Positions 29,982-30,000 of a DNA stretch of 30,000 nt are shown in pieces. How positions within the stretch are numbered: the first letter of the stretch is position 1; each line of letters begins with the position of its first letter. The position numbers and the translations under genes are program-made. The DNA lies in NCBI GenBank assembly GCA_002005505.1, contig KV908386.1, positions 76,913-106,912 on the forward strand. The letters run 5' to 3'. This DNA comes from Botryococcus braunii. Lineage: Eukaryota > Chlorophyta > Trebouxiophyceae. The notes beneath the pieces were generated by a model that did no database searches, was not told the DNA's origin, and saw only the letters and a list, made by a program, of their open reading frames with translations.

Positions 29982-30000
29982 TGTGTGTGTGTGTGTGTGT
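29982..30000. repeat. GT microsatellite at window end
   Basis: GT repeat continuing beyond the window; its full length is unknown. Confidence 0.8.

Overview
The window looks like nuclear DNA of a green-lineage eukaryote, most likely a chlorophyte or prasinophyte alga. Evidence: a gene with GT-AG introns of roughly 250-800 bases, the C-terminal exon of a kinase resembling the plant/algal SnRK2 family, a chromodomain-bearing Ty3/gypsy element, and many long G/C homopolymers and dinucleotide microsatellites in non-coding DNA. No bacterial-style operon, CRISPR array or rRNA gene is visible. The species cannot be named from sequence alone.

Layout. (1) 1-618: 3' end of a protein kinase gene (+). 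(2) 619-2493: non-coding DNA rich in palindromes, including a foldback/MITE-like element at about 731-916. (3) 2499-8509: a complete-length 6,011-bp Ty3/gypsy chromovirus on the minus strand, with 261-bp LTRs that look identical and a GTACT target duplication. Its gag is frameshifted and its integrase has lost the C-terminal part of the catalytic core. (4) 8515-12050: gene-poor DNA with a 30-bp and a 78-bp perfect palindrome and a 21-bp tandem duplication. (5) about 12056-21513: a 5'-truncated LINE reverse transcriptase ORF (+), split between reverse-transcriptase motifs A and B by a 7,011-bp Ty1/copia element (13073-20083, minus strand). The copia element has 694-bp LTRs that look identical, a GGTTG target duplication, a primer-binding site matching the anticodon region of initiator tRNA-Met, and a single frameshift in gag-pol. 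(6) about 22474-27218: a multi-exon TBC1D22-type Rab GTPase-activating protein gene (+), reconstructed here as nine phase-compatible exons, with its first exon not found. (7) 27219-30000: mostly non-coding, with a coding-like coiled-coil segment on the minus strand near 29252-29616 and a GT microsatellite running off the window end.

The two host genes (kinase and TBC RabGAP) are unrelated in function. They are separated by about 20 kb that is largely transposon. Both LTR elements appear to be very recent insertions, and the copia insertion must postdate the LINE. The most unusual features are the U5/primer-binding-site hairpin of the copia element, the 135-bp duplication inside its LTRs, the defective yet recently moved chromovirus, and the density of perfect palindromes in the non-coding DNA.
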